This document shows positions 17,284-26,690 of a DNA stretch of 64,000 nucleotides, in pieces; the first letter of the stretch is position 1; every line of letters starts with the position of its first letter. A model generated the notes under the pieces. The model ran no database searches, was not told where the DNA came from, and worked only from the letters and a program-made list of their open reading frames with translations. The DNA is taken from positions 248,001 to 312,000 of the forward strand of contig CAVROM010000006.1 of NCBI GenBank assembly GCA_963722815.1. The letters run 5' to 3'. This DNA comes from DASQFQ01 sp963722815. GTDB lineage: Bacteria > Actinomycetota > Thermoleophilia > Solirubrobacterales > Solirubrobacteraceae. The position numbers were made by a program, and so were the translations under genes.

Positions 17284-18700
17284 GGTCAAGTCGGTAGAAG
17301 TGGTGTAGCGGGCGCGTTGGGCTGGTCCTGAACGTGGGTCGGCCACCGCGGGCCTCAGAATCGTCGGTCCTGTCACAGATCGACGAAGGAGAAACACCAC
17401 GATGGCCGAGGAGCGGAGGATGACCGCTGCGCAAGTGGTCGACAAGCTGATGGGTAGCGAGCACGCCGATGTCGTGCGCGAGAGCGTCGCCTGGGTGGTG
17501 GCTGAGCTGATGGAGGCGGAGGTCTGCGGGCAGATCGGCGCGGAGCTCGGGGAGATCGCGCCTGACCGCCTCACGCATCGCAACGGCTATCGGCCGCGGG
17601 CGTGGCAGACGTGCGCGGGCGAGATCGAGCTGGCGATCCCGAAGCTGCGTTCCGGGAGCTACTTCCCGAGCTTTTTGGAGCCGCGCAAGCGCTCCGAGCA
17701 GGCGCTGGTCGCGGTCGTCCAGGAGGCCTACGTCAACGGCGTCTCCACGCGCAAGGTCGACCGGCTCGTCGAGCAGCTCGGGATCTCCGGGATGTCGAAG
17801 GACCAGGTCTCCAGGCTCTGCCGCGGCCTCGATGAGCAGGTGCGCGTGTTCCGCGAGCGGCCATTGGAGGGCCGCTACCCCTACCTGTGGCTGGACGGCA
17901 AGATCGAGAAGGTCAGAGAGCGCGGCGGCGTGCGCCAGAAGTGCCTGGTGATCGCCTACGCCGTGCACGAGTCAGGCCGCCGCGAGGTGATCGGCCTCGA
18001 CGTCGGCGAGGCCGAGACCGAGAGCTTCTGGCGCGAGTTCCTCAGATCGCTGCGGGCGCGCGGCCTCACGGGCGTCCGGCTCTGCGTCTCAGACTGCCAC
18101 GAGGGGCTGCGCGCTGCGATCGGCCAGGTGCTCGGCTGCCCGTGGCAGCGCTGCACGGTGCACTTCCTGCGCAACATGCTCGGCCACTGCGCCAAGAGCC
18201 AGCAGCCGATGATCTCCGCCGCGATCCGCGGGATCTTCCAGGCCAGCTCGGGCCAGGAAGCCCGCGAGCGGCTCGCCGAGGTCCTCGAGCGCCTCGAGCC
18301 CGTCGCCCCGAAAGTCGCCCAGCTGCTGCTGGACGCCGAGGCCGACCTGCTCGGCTTCTACGCACTGCCGCGCGAGCACTGGACCAAGCTCCGCTCGACG
18401 AACCCGCTGGAGCGCGTCAACCGCGAGATCGGCCGCCGCACCGACGTCGTCGGCATCTTCCCCAACGACGCGAGCCTGATCCGGCTCGCCGGCGCGATGC
18501 TGATCGAACAGAACGACGAGTGGCTCGTCAGCCGCCGCTACCTCTCCCAAGAATCACTCTCCTCAGTCCTAGACCAAGACGATCACACACTCACCAAGGA
18601 GAACAACAACGACAACAAGGAGGTGCCCGCTCTCAGCGCCGCCTGAGAGCCCAACGTCTCACCGACGATCCGGAGCTACACCACGAACCGCTACTTGACT
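17284..18700 (+). mobile_element. IS256-family insertion sequence, intact
   Basis: This 1417-bp element has imperfect 26-bp terminal inverted repeats (17284-17309, and the complement at 18675-18700), starting GGTCAAGT / AGTCAAGT and ending GTGGTGTAGC. It is flanked by a perfect 8-bp target duplication, ATGCATCC, at 17276-17283 and 18701-18708, the size typical of the IS256 family. The transposase is uninterrupted. The perfect duplication suggests a fairly recent insertion; it splits the signal-peptide region of a secreted-protein gene. Confidence 0.95.
17402..18646 (+). CDS. IS256-family (mutator-type) transposase
   Basis: This 414-residue transposase catalyses copy/paste movement of the surrounding element. 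The DDE triad is visible: Asp165 (YLWLDGKIEK), Asp231 (CVSDCHEGLR) and Glu337 (NPLERVNREI). The family's Cys/His segment (WQRCTVHFLRNMLGH, residues 248-262) is also present. Length is typical. The start ATG at 17402 is preceded by GAAGGAG. No stop or frameshift interrupts it, so it may be active. Confidence 0.97.
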   Translation: MAEERRMTAAQVVDKLMGSEHADVVRESVAWVVAELMEAEVCGQIGAELGEIAPDRLTHRNGYRPRAWQTCAGEIELAIPKLRSGSYFPSFLEPRKRSEQALVAVVQEAYVNGVSTRKVDRLVEQLGISGMSKDQVSRLCRGLDEQVRVFRERPLEGRYPYLWLDGKIEKVRERGGVRQKCLVIAYAVHESGRREVIGLDVGEAETESFWREFLRSLRARGLTGVRLCVSDCHEGLRAAIGQVLGCPWQRCTVHFLRNMLGHCAKSQQPMISAAIRGIFQASSGQEARERLAEVLERLEPVAPKVAQLLLDAEADLLGFYALPREHWTKLRSTNPLERVNREIGRRTDVVGIFPNDASLIRLAGAMLIEQNDEWLVSRRYLSQESLSSVLDQDDHTLTKENNNDNKEVPALSAA

Positions 18701-19197
18701 ATGCATCCGATCTCTCCCCGCCCGTAGATGGTCACCGTTCGGTCTCGCCGCGCTGACCGCGCTCGTCATCGCCCTGCTCGCCGCGGCGTCCGCATCAGCC
18801 GCCGCGTCTGTGGACCGGCAGATCCTGGTCGATGATGTCGAGGTCGAGCACACGAGCAACGAGTACACAGGTGCTGAGGGCACGTTCAGCCGAACGTTCC
18901 GTGGCTTCATCCAGACGGTCGTGCGACCTGACGGGACGACGCTGTTCCGTGGGGTCATCCGGGCCGACGACGCGACGTTTGTGCCCGACGACCCTACGCA
19001 GCCGACTTTCACTGGGCGCGAAGAAGTCCACGTTTCCACGATCAGCAACCACTCGAGCGCAACAAGCACGTTCGTCCTCCGCTTCCGGGCGACCGGCAGC
19101 GACGGGTCTCGGGCGATGTTCAAGGAAGGTCGAGCACTTCACGGTCAGCGCGACAGGCCACACCGTCGAATTCGAGAAGCCCGTAGTGCTCTGCTGA

Positions 19198-19830
19198 GTC
19201 ACGTGAGGCGAGGTCGAATGCGCTGGCCACAGCGTCGGCGTATTCGACCCCGGAGCCGAAGCGCGGACCCGGAAGCGGATAGGAACGCTTCAATGACGAT
19301 CGAGGGGTGCGCGGAGCGCCCGGGCGGATGCGAAGTCGCCGATCGAGACGTGTGAGGAGACGAAAGACGGGGCCGTCCTTTCGAAACAACAGAGTTTCGA
19401 CTCGCGAATGAACTCGTTAGTCTCTGCGGGAGCCTCGCGGGCGCCTGCCCCCGCCGCGGGCGCCCGCAGGCGTTGCCCGCGCGAACGGCACCTCTAACTC
19501 CGCCGGGCCCCCCGCGAGCTGGCAGAGGTCGCCGGCGCGGCAGGCACGATCCACGCCCAGCCTGTCAGAGCTGATCGTTCTTGTGTGCCTTAGTTACGGA
19601 AGGTAGTCAGGTTCAGCGACGCTCCGTGAAGGCGGCCGCGGACTTCTGCTTTCAGCCGAAGGGGCGGTGCGGAAGCGCAGAGCGAGTGCCCAGTTTCGCG
19701 CAAAGCAGAGTTCGTGCAGCCGCGCGGGCCGAGTGACGAGCCAAGGCGATAGCGGAAGCGTGCGGGCCTCGGCGACGCTGCTGCGGGGCTACAGTACTCG
19801 AAGACCGGCTGCTTGCGTTCAAGCCGCAAG
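19198..19830. other. Intergenic with GC-rich hairpin
   Basis: About 630 bp. It contains a GC-rich inverted repeat (GCGGGCGCC at 19437-19445 with its complement at 19459-19467), possibly a terminator, and the uninterrupted 32-bp motif listed separately. No convincing gene was found. Confidence 0.45.
19583..19614 (+). repeat. 32-bp dispersed motif, uninterrupted (site 3)
   Basis: The motif starts GTGTGCCTTAG and continues TTACGGAAGGTAGTCAGGTT. Three related copies exist in the window: one complete on the other strand at 47866-47897, and two split by IS1380 elements. Its role is unknown. Confidence 0.75.
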
Positions 19831-21168
19831 TTACCGTGCATTACGGAAGTCGAAGTTCTCAGAGTGAATCCTCTGGCGATGAATCCCGCGCTTCGTGAAG
19901 CCCGTGGTCAAGTTGTCGATCAGGACGCTAGGGCCACTGATGAAGACATCGCCGTGTGAGACTCGGGGGTTGACACCCTGGATGTCATTGACCGTCAGGT
20001 GTCCGAGAGATCGCTTGCGCACGGGGATGACCCTGAAGGTGGGGAAGCGGTCGGCGATCTCCCGGAGCTCGTCGAGGAAGTACGCGTCGTCCGGGCCGGG
20101 CGTGCAGTAGTACAGGTCCGCTGCGATTGCGTGGTCGAGGCTGCGGGCCCAGCTCAGGAAAGGTGTAATGCCGATCCCTCCCGCGACCCACGTCTGCGCA
20201 CCGGCAAGGTCGCGCAGGACGAACTGCCCGAACGGTCCTTCAAGCTCCGCGCGAGCGCCCGAACGGAGCGTCATCATCGAACCGGTGAAATCGCCCAGTC
20301 GTTTGATGGCGATCCGCACCGCAGGCTCATCCGGTGCACTGGCGATCGTGAAGGGATGCGACTCCTGTGGTATCCCGCCCTGGTAAAACGTCGCGTACAC
20401 GAACTGACCGGCTTGAAACTGCAGGCCGCGCCCGACGGCCAACAGGACCACCTCGACCAGGTCCTCGCCGAGGCGCCGCACCTCGTCGACCCGATACTGG
20501 GAGCGGCCGATGCCGAACGCGCCGCCCAGCAGTCTGTAGCCGAGGCCAATACAAGCCGCGCCCGTCAGCGCCGCGAGGTACACGGTCAGAAGAGGTGAGG
20601 AAGCGGCGGTGCTGTGCACAGCAAAGGTGTGAGCCGCACCGAGGATGAACGCCGCGCCGAGCAGTCGCTGGACAAGGGTGAACAACTGATAGTTGAGCCG
20701 CCCGGCGACACTCGCGACGACGAACCCCAACAGCAGGACGAATGCGATGACACCGGTGAACGTGGCCCATCCGGCCGACGGGAGGTAGAGCCTGAGCGCG
20801 TCGCCCGCGGCGTGCAACGTCAGGAAGAGGACGTGAGCGGTCGCCAACCCAACGACCAACAGCCCCAGTCGGCGGTGTAAGCGGTAGAGATGCTCCAGCC
20901 CGCCAATCGCATGCTCGACCGGTCGGATCCGGCTCGCCAGAACAAGGTTCACCGCCCACGCCGCGATGCCGAACAGCGCGGTGAGGTTGGCGACGGTCTT
21001 GAGGGTGGCGTCACCGCTGAACCGCTCAGCCAGCGGCCCCGCCATCATCCACGGCACCAGCGGGAATACGATCGCCGCGGCGATCGCGACCCCCGCTCCG
21101 GGCCGCGCATGCTCGCCGAGCCGTGGCGCGCCCCGCTCGACCCGCGGGGCTCTCGTCGGCGCGGTCAT
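19831..21168 (-). CDS. Ferric reductase-like transmembrane flavoprotein
   Basis: The 445-residue protein has an N-terminal six- to seven-span membrane domain with His-bearing helices as heme ligands (LHRRLGLLVVGLATAHVLFL; LGAAHTFAVH). A cytoplasmic flavodoxin-reductase-like half follows. It has an FAD-binding motif (SHPFTIASAPDEP) and an NAD(P)H-binding region (AQTWVAGGIGITPFLSWARS), ending HSENFDF. This is the NOX/FRE layout, moving electrons from NAD(P)H across the membrane, perhaps to ferric iron or oxygen. I chose the ATG at 21168. No iron-uptake genes are adjacent. Confidence 0.88.
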   Translation of the reverse strand: MTAPTRAPRVERGAPRLGEHARPGAGVAIAAAIVFPLVPWMMAGPLAERFSGDATLKTVANLTALFGIAAWAVNLVLASRIRPVEHAIGGLEHLYRLHRRLGLLVVGLATAHVLFLTLHAAGDALRLYLPSAGWATFTGVIAFVLLLGFVVASVAGRLNYQLFTLVQRLLGAAFILGAAHTFAVHSTAASSPLLTVYLAALTGAACIGLGYRLLGGAFGIGRSQYRVDEVRRLGEDLVEVVLLAVGRGLQFQAGQFVYATFYQGGIPQESHPFTIASAPDEPAVRIAIKRLGDFTGSMMTLRSGARAELEGPFGQFVLRDLAGAQTWVAGGIGITPFLSWARSLDHAIAADLYYCTPGPDDAYFLDELREIADRFPTFRVIPVRKRSLGHLTVNDIQGVNPRVSHGDVFISGPSVLIDNLTTGFTKRGIHRQRIHSENFDFRNAR

Positions 21169-21798
21169 CGCGCGCCATTTCTGCGGCCGCTGCGTCCTGG
21201 AGCCGTTGCGCGGCAAACGACGCCGCTGGGTGTCGATCGCCGGCGCTCGCCCGCATCCGAAACGCCCTCACCGAGGCAGCGTCCACGCCGGGCTTGGTCG
21301 GTCTGGGCGCGCCGCGCGTTGGGCCTTCCCCGGGAGTTCCAACGATCACTCCCCACGGAAACACCAGGCGGCACCGCTGCTCCTCGCTGTAAGGGCACTC
21401 TCTCGTCGACAAACGGTAGTGCTGGTGGCAGCCGCAGGGGAGCAGCGCGCGGGACGCGGCGTACCAGTGGCACGGACCTGCCAGGTGCGACCGGCTTCCG
21501 GCTACTCGGCACTGGGCCGTGGGCTGCGCTCTCGACCTCGTCGTGCCCGCCGCTTCGCGATGTTCACTGGCTCGGGTCGCGAAGGGCCGGGCCGCTGCTA
21601 TCAACGCACTCAACATCCAGCCGCTGGTATCGAGGAATGCACTCGCGGCCTCCTGGCCCCGAATGGGCGCTTCCAACGCCCGCACCTGCCGCCGAGGTTC
21701 CGCAACCTCAGCCGAGCCGTCCCTCGACGGGTGTCGAGGCGCGGAGGCGAACGCGGCCGCGGGCGTCTGCTCCGTGCAGAGTCCATCCGGTGGTGTGC
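21169..21798. other. Intergenic, no gene seen
   Basis: About 630 bp upstream of the ferric reductase-like gene, reaching the second IS1380 element. Open frames are Arg/Pro-rich on both strands and match no family I know. It should include the reductase promoter. Confidence 0.45.
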
Positions 21799-21803
21799 CT
21801 TAG

Positions 21804-23410
21804 CCTCGATCCACCGTTGCGGCGGGCGGGTCCGTCCGATCTGGGAAGTGAAATGACCCCCTGAGCAGGCAAGACGGGCCGTGCCAGCGGCTGCGGGTCC
21901 TGCGTCAGGGGGTCACCCGCATGGTGCACGGTCTGTCGGACCGATCCGCGGTCGTTTTTGATGATGAGCGGGTCGTCGCCAACGCCGGCGCGCTGCTGCC
22001 GGCGCTGCTGGCCCGGCGGCTCGGTGTCGAGCAACTGGTCGATGCGGCTGTGGATCTCGGCGACCGCGCCGGCGGTGCGAATTCGGGGCGCAAGGTGATG
22101 ACGATGCTGTCGGCGATGGTGCTGGGGGCGGACTGCATCGAGGACTGCGACGTGCTGCGGTCGGGGCAGACCGGCGCGGTGCTCGGTCACCGCGTGGCGG
22201 CGCCGTCGACGCTTGGGACGTTTCTTCGCGCGTTCACGTTCGGGCATGTCCGTCAACTTGACCGCGTGCTCGCCGACAGCCTGCAGCGCGCGTGGGCCGC
22301 GGGCGCCGGACCTGGCGAGGATCGTCTGGTCATCGACGTCGACAGCTTCGTCGGCGAGGTCCACGGCTATGACAAGCAGGGCGCCAGCTTTGGCTACACC
22401 CGCAAGCGTGGCTATCACCCGATCCTCGCGACAAGGGCGGAACCGGCGAGGTGTTGCACATCCGTGCCCGCCAGGGCTCAGCCAACACCGCGAGGGGCGC
22501 GTTGCGGTTCGTCGAAGAACTGATCCCCCGGGTCGCTCGCGCGGGCGCGACCGGGTCGAAGCTGCTGCGCGCCGACTCGGGGTTCTGGAACAAGAAGATC
22601 TTCGCGCGACTCGAGAGCGCCGGCTGGAGCTATTCGATCGGGGTGCGCCAACAGAAGCACATCAAGGCCGCGATCGCCGCGATCCCCGAGACCGCCTGGC
22701 AGATCCTCACCGACTACCCCGAGGCAGGTGAGGCGCAGATCGCCCAGACGATGCTCGCCGGCACGCGCCTGATCGTCCGTCGCACCCGCCTGCTCGGGGC
22801 GCAGGCCGAGCTGTGGCCTGACTGGCGGCACTTCGCGTTCCTCACCAACCGCACCGAGCACATCACAACCGTCGAGGTCGAGCATCGCCAACACGCCGTC
22901 GTCGAGCTCGCGATTCGCGACCTCAAAGACCAAGCCCTGGCGCACTTCCCCTCCGGCAAGTTCTACGCCAACGCCGCCTGGACCGTGATCGCCGCGCTCG
23001 CGCACAACCTGTTGCGCTGGACCACGCTGATCGGCCTGCCCGACACCACGATGCGCGCCGCCCGCACGCTACGCCGGCGGCTGCTCACGATCCCGGCACG
23101 ACTGACACGCAGCGCCCGCCGCTCAACGCTACGGATGCCCGCCCGCTGGCCCTGGGCGCACGACTTCCTCACCGCCCTCGCACGGCTGCGCGCACTGCCA
23201 CCACCCGCCTGACCCCGGCCAGCACCCGCGACGACGACCGACGCCACCCCGCCGGCCTCAGCCTGCCCGCGACCAGGCGCCGGCACCGCTCGACGACCCT
23301 TCAGACCAGACCAACAAGGCCGCTCCGCGGCCCCCGCCGACAACACCGGCCGCGCCAAGCCTCGATGACCGCCGCACCCACCGACTTCAAATCAGAACGG
23401 TGGATCGAGG
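21804..23410 (+). mobile_element. IS1380-type insertion sequence, copy 2
   Basis: The terminal repeats match over 15 bp: left CCTCGATCCACCGTT, and right reverse complement the same. CTTAG flanks both ends (21799-21803 and 23411-23415). The element sits at the identical position within the same motif as copy 1. It is less decayed than copy 1, with only one apparent frameshift in the transposase, but the two are clearly diverged in sequence. Confidence 0.9.
21921..23212 (+). pseudogene. IS1380-family transposase, single frameshift
   Basis: Two overlapping frames together give a full-length transposase of about 430 residues. The first runs from ATG 21921 (VVFDDERVVANAGALLPALL; APSTLGTFLRAFTFGHVRQL) to RKRGYHPILATRA at 22439. 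The second continues GTGEVLHIRARQGSANTARG to the end at 23212. A -1 shift at GCGGAA (22437-22442) joins them exactly. The same shift is present at the matching point in copy 1. It is either an inherited deletion or, less likely, a programmed frameshift. Confidence 0.88.
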
Positions 23411-23436
23411 CTTAGGTACGTAAGGTAGTTAGGTTC
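23411..23436. repeat. Right half of 32-bp motif, site 2
   Basis: CTTAGGTACGTAAGGTAGTT continues to AGGTTC directly after the IS1380 copy 2 right end. It matches the right part of the intact motif at 19583-19614. Confidence 0.7.
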
Positions 23437-23451
23437 AGCGAGGTCGGCCTT

Positions 23452-23574
23452 GGCCGCCGTTCCGGTCGTCCGAGGGGTAGAGGGCCCGGCTTGAGCAGCC
23501 GCCGGAGACCGCCGCTCTCGTCGAAGAGCGGGAGTCTCGATCTGCGCTCCTCCTCGTCGTCCGGAGCGGGCGCC
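23452..23574 (+). repeat. Dispersed repeat R1
   Basis: About 120 bp that matches, in inverted orientation, 36130-36247 with scattered differences. Both copies contain CGAGACTCCCGCTCTTCGA (or its complement) and a shared frame reading ETAALVEERESRS. The flanking stretch 23575-23878 holds no gene I can support. Confidence 0.65.
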
Positions 23575-23878
23575 TCGGCGTGACTCTGCAGACGGCTTCT
23601 TCTCGCGCGCGCAAAGCGGGAGCCTCTGGGTGCTTCCGTCTCCTCTGGTTCGTGGCCAAGCGACAGGGTCGCAAGTCGGAGTGGCTGAGCCCTGACCCGG
23701 CCCCGTCGTCGATCCGTTCCGCCACCATCGCCCGGGCTGCGGCGCCGTCGACGCAGGGACGCCCGATCCCGTGGCCGTGCTGGTGGTCGCCTACCTCCGC
23801 GGGGAACGCATCGACGCAGGCTCTCAGCCGGCTGACTGGGACGCCGAACGAGCTCGAACTCGTTGTAGGTAGGCGTGG

Positions 23879-24517
23879 ATGCGCGACGGTCTTGCCGCGG
23901 CTCCGGATCTGACGCGGTCCGAACCCCGCGATTTTCGCGAGGAATTGGACGGCTACGCGATGCCACCTCGCACGCTCGACAAGGCGCGCGCCACGCTCGC
24001 GGAAACCGCGGGACGATTCCAGTTCGGGTGCCCGGTCGACCACACGTGCATGGCCCGGCTCGGGATCGAGCCCGATCTGCTGCTCGACCTCGCCGCGCGC
24101 CATGCGGACGACACCGACGTGTTGGAGGGCTTGCGCCGGCACGGGATCCCTGCGGCCGAGGAGGCGTGGTTCGACGCGCAGGCCGTCGAGGACGAGATCC
24201 AGGGCGGGCCGTATCTGCGCGTGCGCAGCACCGAGCAGTTGCCGGAGCGCGAAGCGGAGCGGTTGTTCCTCGGCGCCGAGCATGGCATCGAGGTGGACGT
24301 CGCGATCGTCTGCGCACCGCCGGGCGCGGCGGAGCCCGTCCATGAGCATTCTCGCGCCGAGGTGGTCGCGGTGACGCGCGGCGCTGCCACCTACTACCTC
24401 GGGGCATGGCAAGCGCGGATCGTCCGGGGCGGCGAGATCGTGCGCATCCCGGCGGGGGTGCCACACAGGTATGCCGTCTTCGGGGATGCGCAGTTCGACG
24501 CAGTGTCCGTCCGCTGA
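23879..24517 (+). CDS. DUF5069-cupin fusion protein
   Basis: This 212-residue protein combines two domains. Residues 10-105 follow the DUF5069 pattern (PRDFREELDGYAMPPRTLDK, then FQFGCPVDHTCMARLGIEP). Residues 125-212 form a cupin, with a metal-binding histidine cluster (PVHEHSRAEVVAV) and a closing strand (IPAGVPHRYAVFG). DUF5069 has no known activity; cupins often bind metals or small ligands. The fusion suggests a small-molecule or metal-dependent role, which is inference. The ATG at 23879 has only a weak ribosome site, so an alternative start is possible. Confidence 0.75.
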   Translation: MRDGLAAAPDLTRSEPRDFREELDGYAMPPRTLDKARATLAETAGRFQFGCPVDHTCMARLGIEPDLLLDLAARHADDTDVLEGLRRHGIPAAEEAWFDAQAVEDEIQGGPYLRVRSTEQLPEREAERLFLGAEHGIEVDVAIVCAPPGAAEPVHEHSRAEVVAVTRGAATYYLGAWQARIVRGGEIVRIPAGVPHRYAVFGDAQFDAVSVR

Positions 24518-24667
24518 ACGGCGAGGGTGTCACGCGAGTCGCATCATCCCCGATGAGTGCTCAGGATCTGCCGCAGAACGGGCGTGAAGCCGTCCGCGTC
24601 GTCGAGGTACGCCGTGTGGGTGGCGAGGGAACCGTGTACAGGCGCACCGCAGCGCCGGCGCACAGGA

Positions 24668-25072
24668 TCAGAGCGGGGCGGCGACAACGACGCCGTGCTC
24701 GAAGGCGATGCCGAGCTCGAGGGTGCGGTGCACGGCGCACGCCCTAGCGACCTGCTCGAGCCGGCGCGTCTGGTCGTCGCTCAGGCCCTCAGGAAGCCGC
24801 ACCGCGATGGTGCACTGTGCTGGCCGCATCTTTCGGTCGAGCGTGACGTCGGCGCCGATCTCGTCGAGCTCCCAGCCCTTGCGGCGGGCAAACATGCGGA
24901 TCGTCGTGACGACGCACGACGCGAGCGCCGCGGGCAGGAGCTCGAGCGGCGTCGGCGCGGTGTCCTCGCCGCCGAGATCCTCGGGCTCGTCGGTCTCGAG
25001 CCAGTGGCGATCGTTGACGAGGATCCGCTGTCTGAGTGTGTCCGTAGACGACGTGACGGTTGCCGTGAGCAT
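24668..25072 (-). CDS. OsmC family protein
   Basis: The 134-residue protein matches the OsmC/Ohr family of thiol-dependent peroxidases. The two reactive cysteines are Cys53 (LPAALASCVVTTIRMFARRK) and Cys112 (RACAVHRTLELGI), with the usual C-terminal strands. I chose the ATG at 25072 because AGGAGG lies about 7 bp before it; the ATG at 25078 would sit directly on the ribosome site. The enzyme is expected to reduce organic hydroperoxides or bind redox ligands. It is monocistronic as far as visible. Confidence 0.87.
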   Translation of the reverse strand: MLTATVTSSTDTLRQRILVNDRHWLETDEPEDLGGEDTAPTPLELLPAALASCVVTTIRMFARRKGWELDEIGADVTLDRKMRPAQCTIAVRLPEGLSDDQTRRLEQVARACAVHRTLELGIAFEHGVVVAAPL

Positions 25073-25665
25073 GGTCATACCTCCTGCACCGATCCTCGCG
25101 CCCGGCGCCGGGGAACGCATCGGTGCTTCACACCGCAGCGCGGCCGGGAAATCCACACCCTTCGGCGACGGCGACGGCGTTCGTCGCGGACGCCCGCTTC
25201 CATGCAGCCCTCGCGCCGGCTCGGCTGCCGACGGATCGTTACGCGGGAGAACGCGCGGCCCGTGATGCGTCCGCCGGCGGGGTGCAATTGGTCGACGGGG
25301 TGCAAATGACCGGGCGGTCGCAGGTTTGCTGAAACGGCACCGCCCCGCGATCGACCACCTTCGCGCCATCCCGGCAACTTTGCACCCCGCACGTCGTGCT
25401 GCGCGACTGCGTCGCCCTGCTGGCACCCGAGATCACGGGCCCGCGGCGCCGACCCGCAGGTCGGCGAGACACCGCGTCCCGACCCGAATGCCGCGGAGGC
25501 AGTCACGGAGGCGATCAGTGCTCCAACCGTGACGAACCACGCGAGATTCCGGCAGCCACTCGCGAACATGAAGGGAGTACTCCGGCCGTAGGTTCCACCT
25601 AACGGCCGGCGGGACGCGGATGCGCAGGCGTCGAGCGGTCACTGCGGGCGTGGATCACCCAGTGC
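25073..25665. other. Stretch with possible decayed secreted gene
   Basis: About 590 bp. On the minus strand from 25569, MFASGCRNLAWFVTVGALIA followed by SVTASAAFG looks like a signal peptide. In another frame CDRPVICTPSTNCTPP occurs before a stop near 25239. Together they may be a broken Cys-rich secreted protein, but this is weak. Nothing else is seen. Confidence 0.3.
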
Positions 25666-25905
25666 TCACAGGCCCAGCTCCTCGCGGATCTGGTCGCGGT
25701 CGAAGCCCGCCTTCTCGAGCTCGCGGATGAGCATGCCGGTGTGCTTGGCGGACAGCTCGAGCCGCCCGTGCGCCGGCACCGTGATCGTCGTGCCCGGCCC
25801 GCGGAAGCGTCGGTGGCTCGTCGCGCGGCGCGGCAGCTCTTCGAAGTCGTGGGCGAGCAGCCAGCGGATCAGCTTGCGCTTCGCGAGTGCCACCGCCCGG
25901 AGCAT
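25666..25905 (-). CDS. HicA-like toxin, no HicB partner seen
   Basis: This 79-residue protein (from ATG 25905) has the HicA/YcfA double-stranded RNA-binding-like fold pattern. Its features are KRKLIRWLLAHDFEELPRRA, the key histidine in SHRRFRGPGTTITVPAH, and LIRELEKAGFDRDQIREEL. HicA toxins are mRNA interferases normally paired with a HicB antitoxin directly adjacent. No HicB-like sequence is visible on either side. It is either an orphan, a degraded pair, or a non-toxic relative. Confidence 0.75.
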   Translation of the reverse strand: MLRAVALAKRKLIRWLLAHDFEELPRRATSHRRFRGPGTTITVPAHGRLELSAKHTGMLIRELEKAGFDRDQIREELGL

Positions 25906-26281
25906 GGCAACGCGGCGAGCCCGATGCAGCGTGCGCGAGGTCGGCTGCCACCCGTCGTCCGCACCGAGCGCCCGCAGCTCGTGCCCTTCGCCGTTGACGC
26001 GTGCGCAAGGTGCCGGCGAGATCGCCAGGCGGCTCGGGTTCTCCAGTGCGTCTATCAATGCGAGCGCCGTTACCTTCGCGGCCTGGCTCTGCGTTCGCTG
26101 ACGTACCTGCCCGCGAGCTGGGCGGCGCGCCTGGGCTATCGGCCCCAGCACCTCGGTCGGCGTCGAGCCGGTCGCTCCACCGTCCTGCCGCATCTGACGT
26201 GATTGTGGCCTCCTGGGTCTGCCAGCGCCGCCGGGAGGGACGCGATGATCTTGGGCAGCGCCGAGTTACGTAATCAGGCGT
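25906..26281. other. Intergenic, no gene seen
   Basis: About 375 bp upstream of the HicA-like gene. I looked here for a HicB antitoxin on both strands and found none. Frames are short. Confidence 0.45.
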
Positions 26282-26518
26282 GTGGCCTTCTTCGCTGCGC
26301 TCGCCTTTGCGACCGGCATCGCCGTGATGGTGCTGCTGGCCAAGCCTCCCGGCTTGGTCGTGGCGATCATCACCGTCGTCGGGGTTGGGGTGTTGCTGAG
26401 AACGTTCGTGCCCTCATCGGTCTGGGCTCGTGCCTCAGGGCGACGCGCCAAGGCTCGCGCCGCCGCTGATCAGCCCCAACGCGCGACCACCGATCCGATC
26501 GCGGACCCCCAGTCGTGA
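26282..26518 (+). CDS. Small membrane protein
   Basis: This 78-residue protein begins at a GTG (MAFFAALAFATGIAVMVLLA) and has two hydrophobic segments, residues 2-22 and 25-42 (LVVAIITVVGVGVLLRTFV). A charged, likely cytoplasmic tail follows (SGRRAKARAAADQPQ). No family assigned; a plain two-span inner-membrane protein. The ribosome site is weak, so the start is uncertain. Confidence 0.5.
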   Translation: MAFFAALAFATGIAVMVLLAKPPGLVVAIITVVGVGVLLRTFVPSSVWARASGRRAKARAAADQPQRATTDPIADPQS

Positions 26519-26690
26519 ACACTGGCGCTCGGCGCGTCCGGGCTACCGCAGGTGCGTGATCCTGAACAGGGCTGCTCAACCACTGGGTACCCTCAGGACG
26601 AGCCGGGTCCCGGCGCCCGTCGAAACCCCAGGATTCGACGGCCCCCGCTCTCAGCAGCATTAGCAGTAGTTCACCGTGGGAGGCGGGGAC

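Larger units (their letters stand above)
17268..19197 (+). pseudogene. Secreted-protein gene interrupted by IS256
   Basis: Removing the IS256 element and one 8-bp duplicate restores an open frame. It begins at a GTG at 17268-17270, preceded by AGGAG, and reads MPRCIRSLPARRWSPFGLAA, then LTALVIALLAAASASAA, a clear signal peptide. The mature part follows from about 18795 (VDRQILVDDVEVEHTSNEYT) and ends VEHFTVSATGHTVEFEKPVV, LC, stop at 19195-19197. A second lesion, a 4-bp AAGG duplication near 19120, shifts the frame before this end. The original protein was about 155 residues and of unknown function. Confidence 0.7.
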
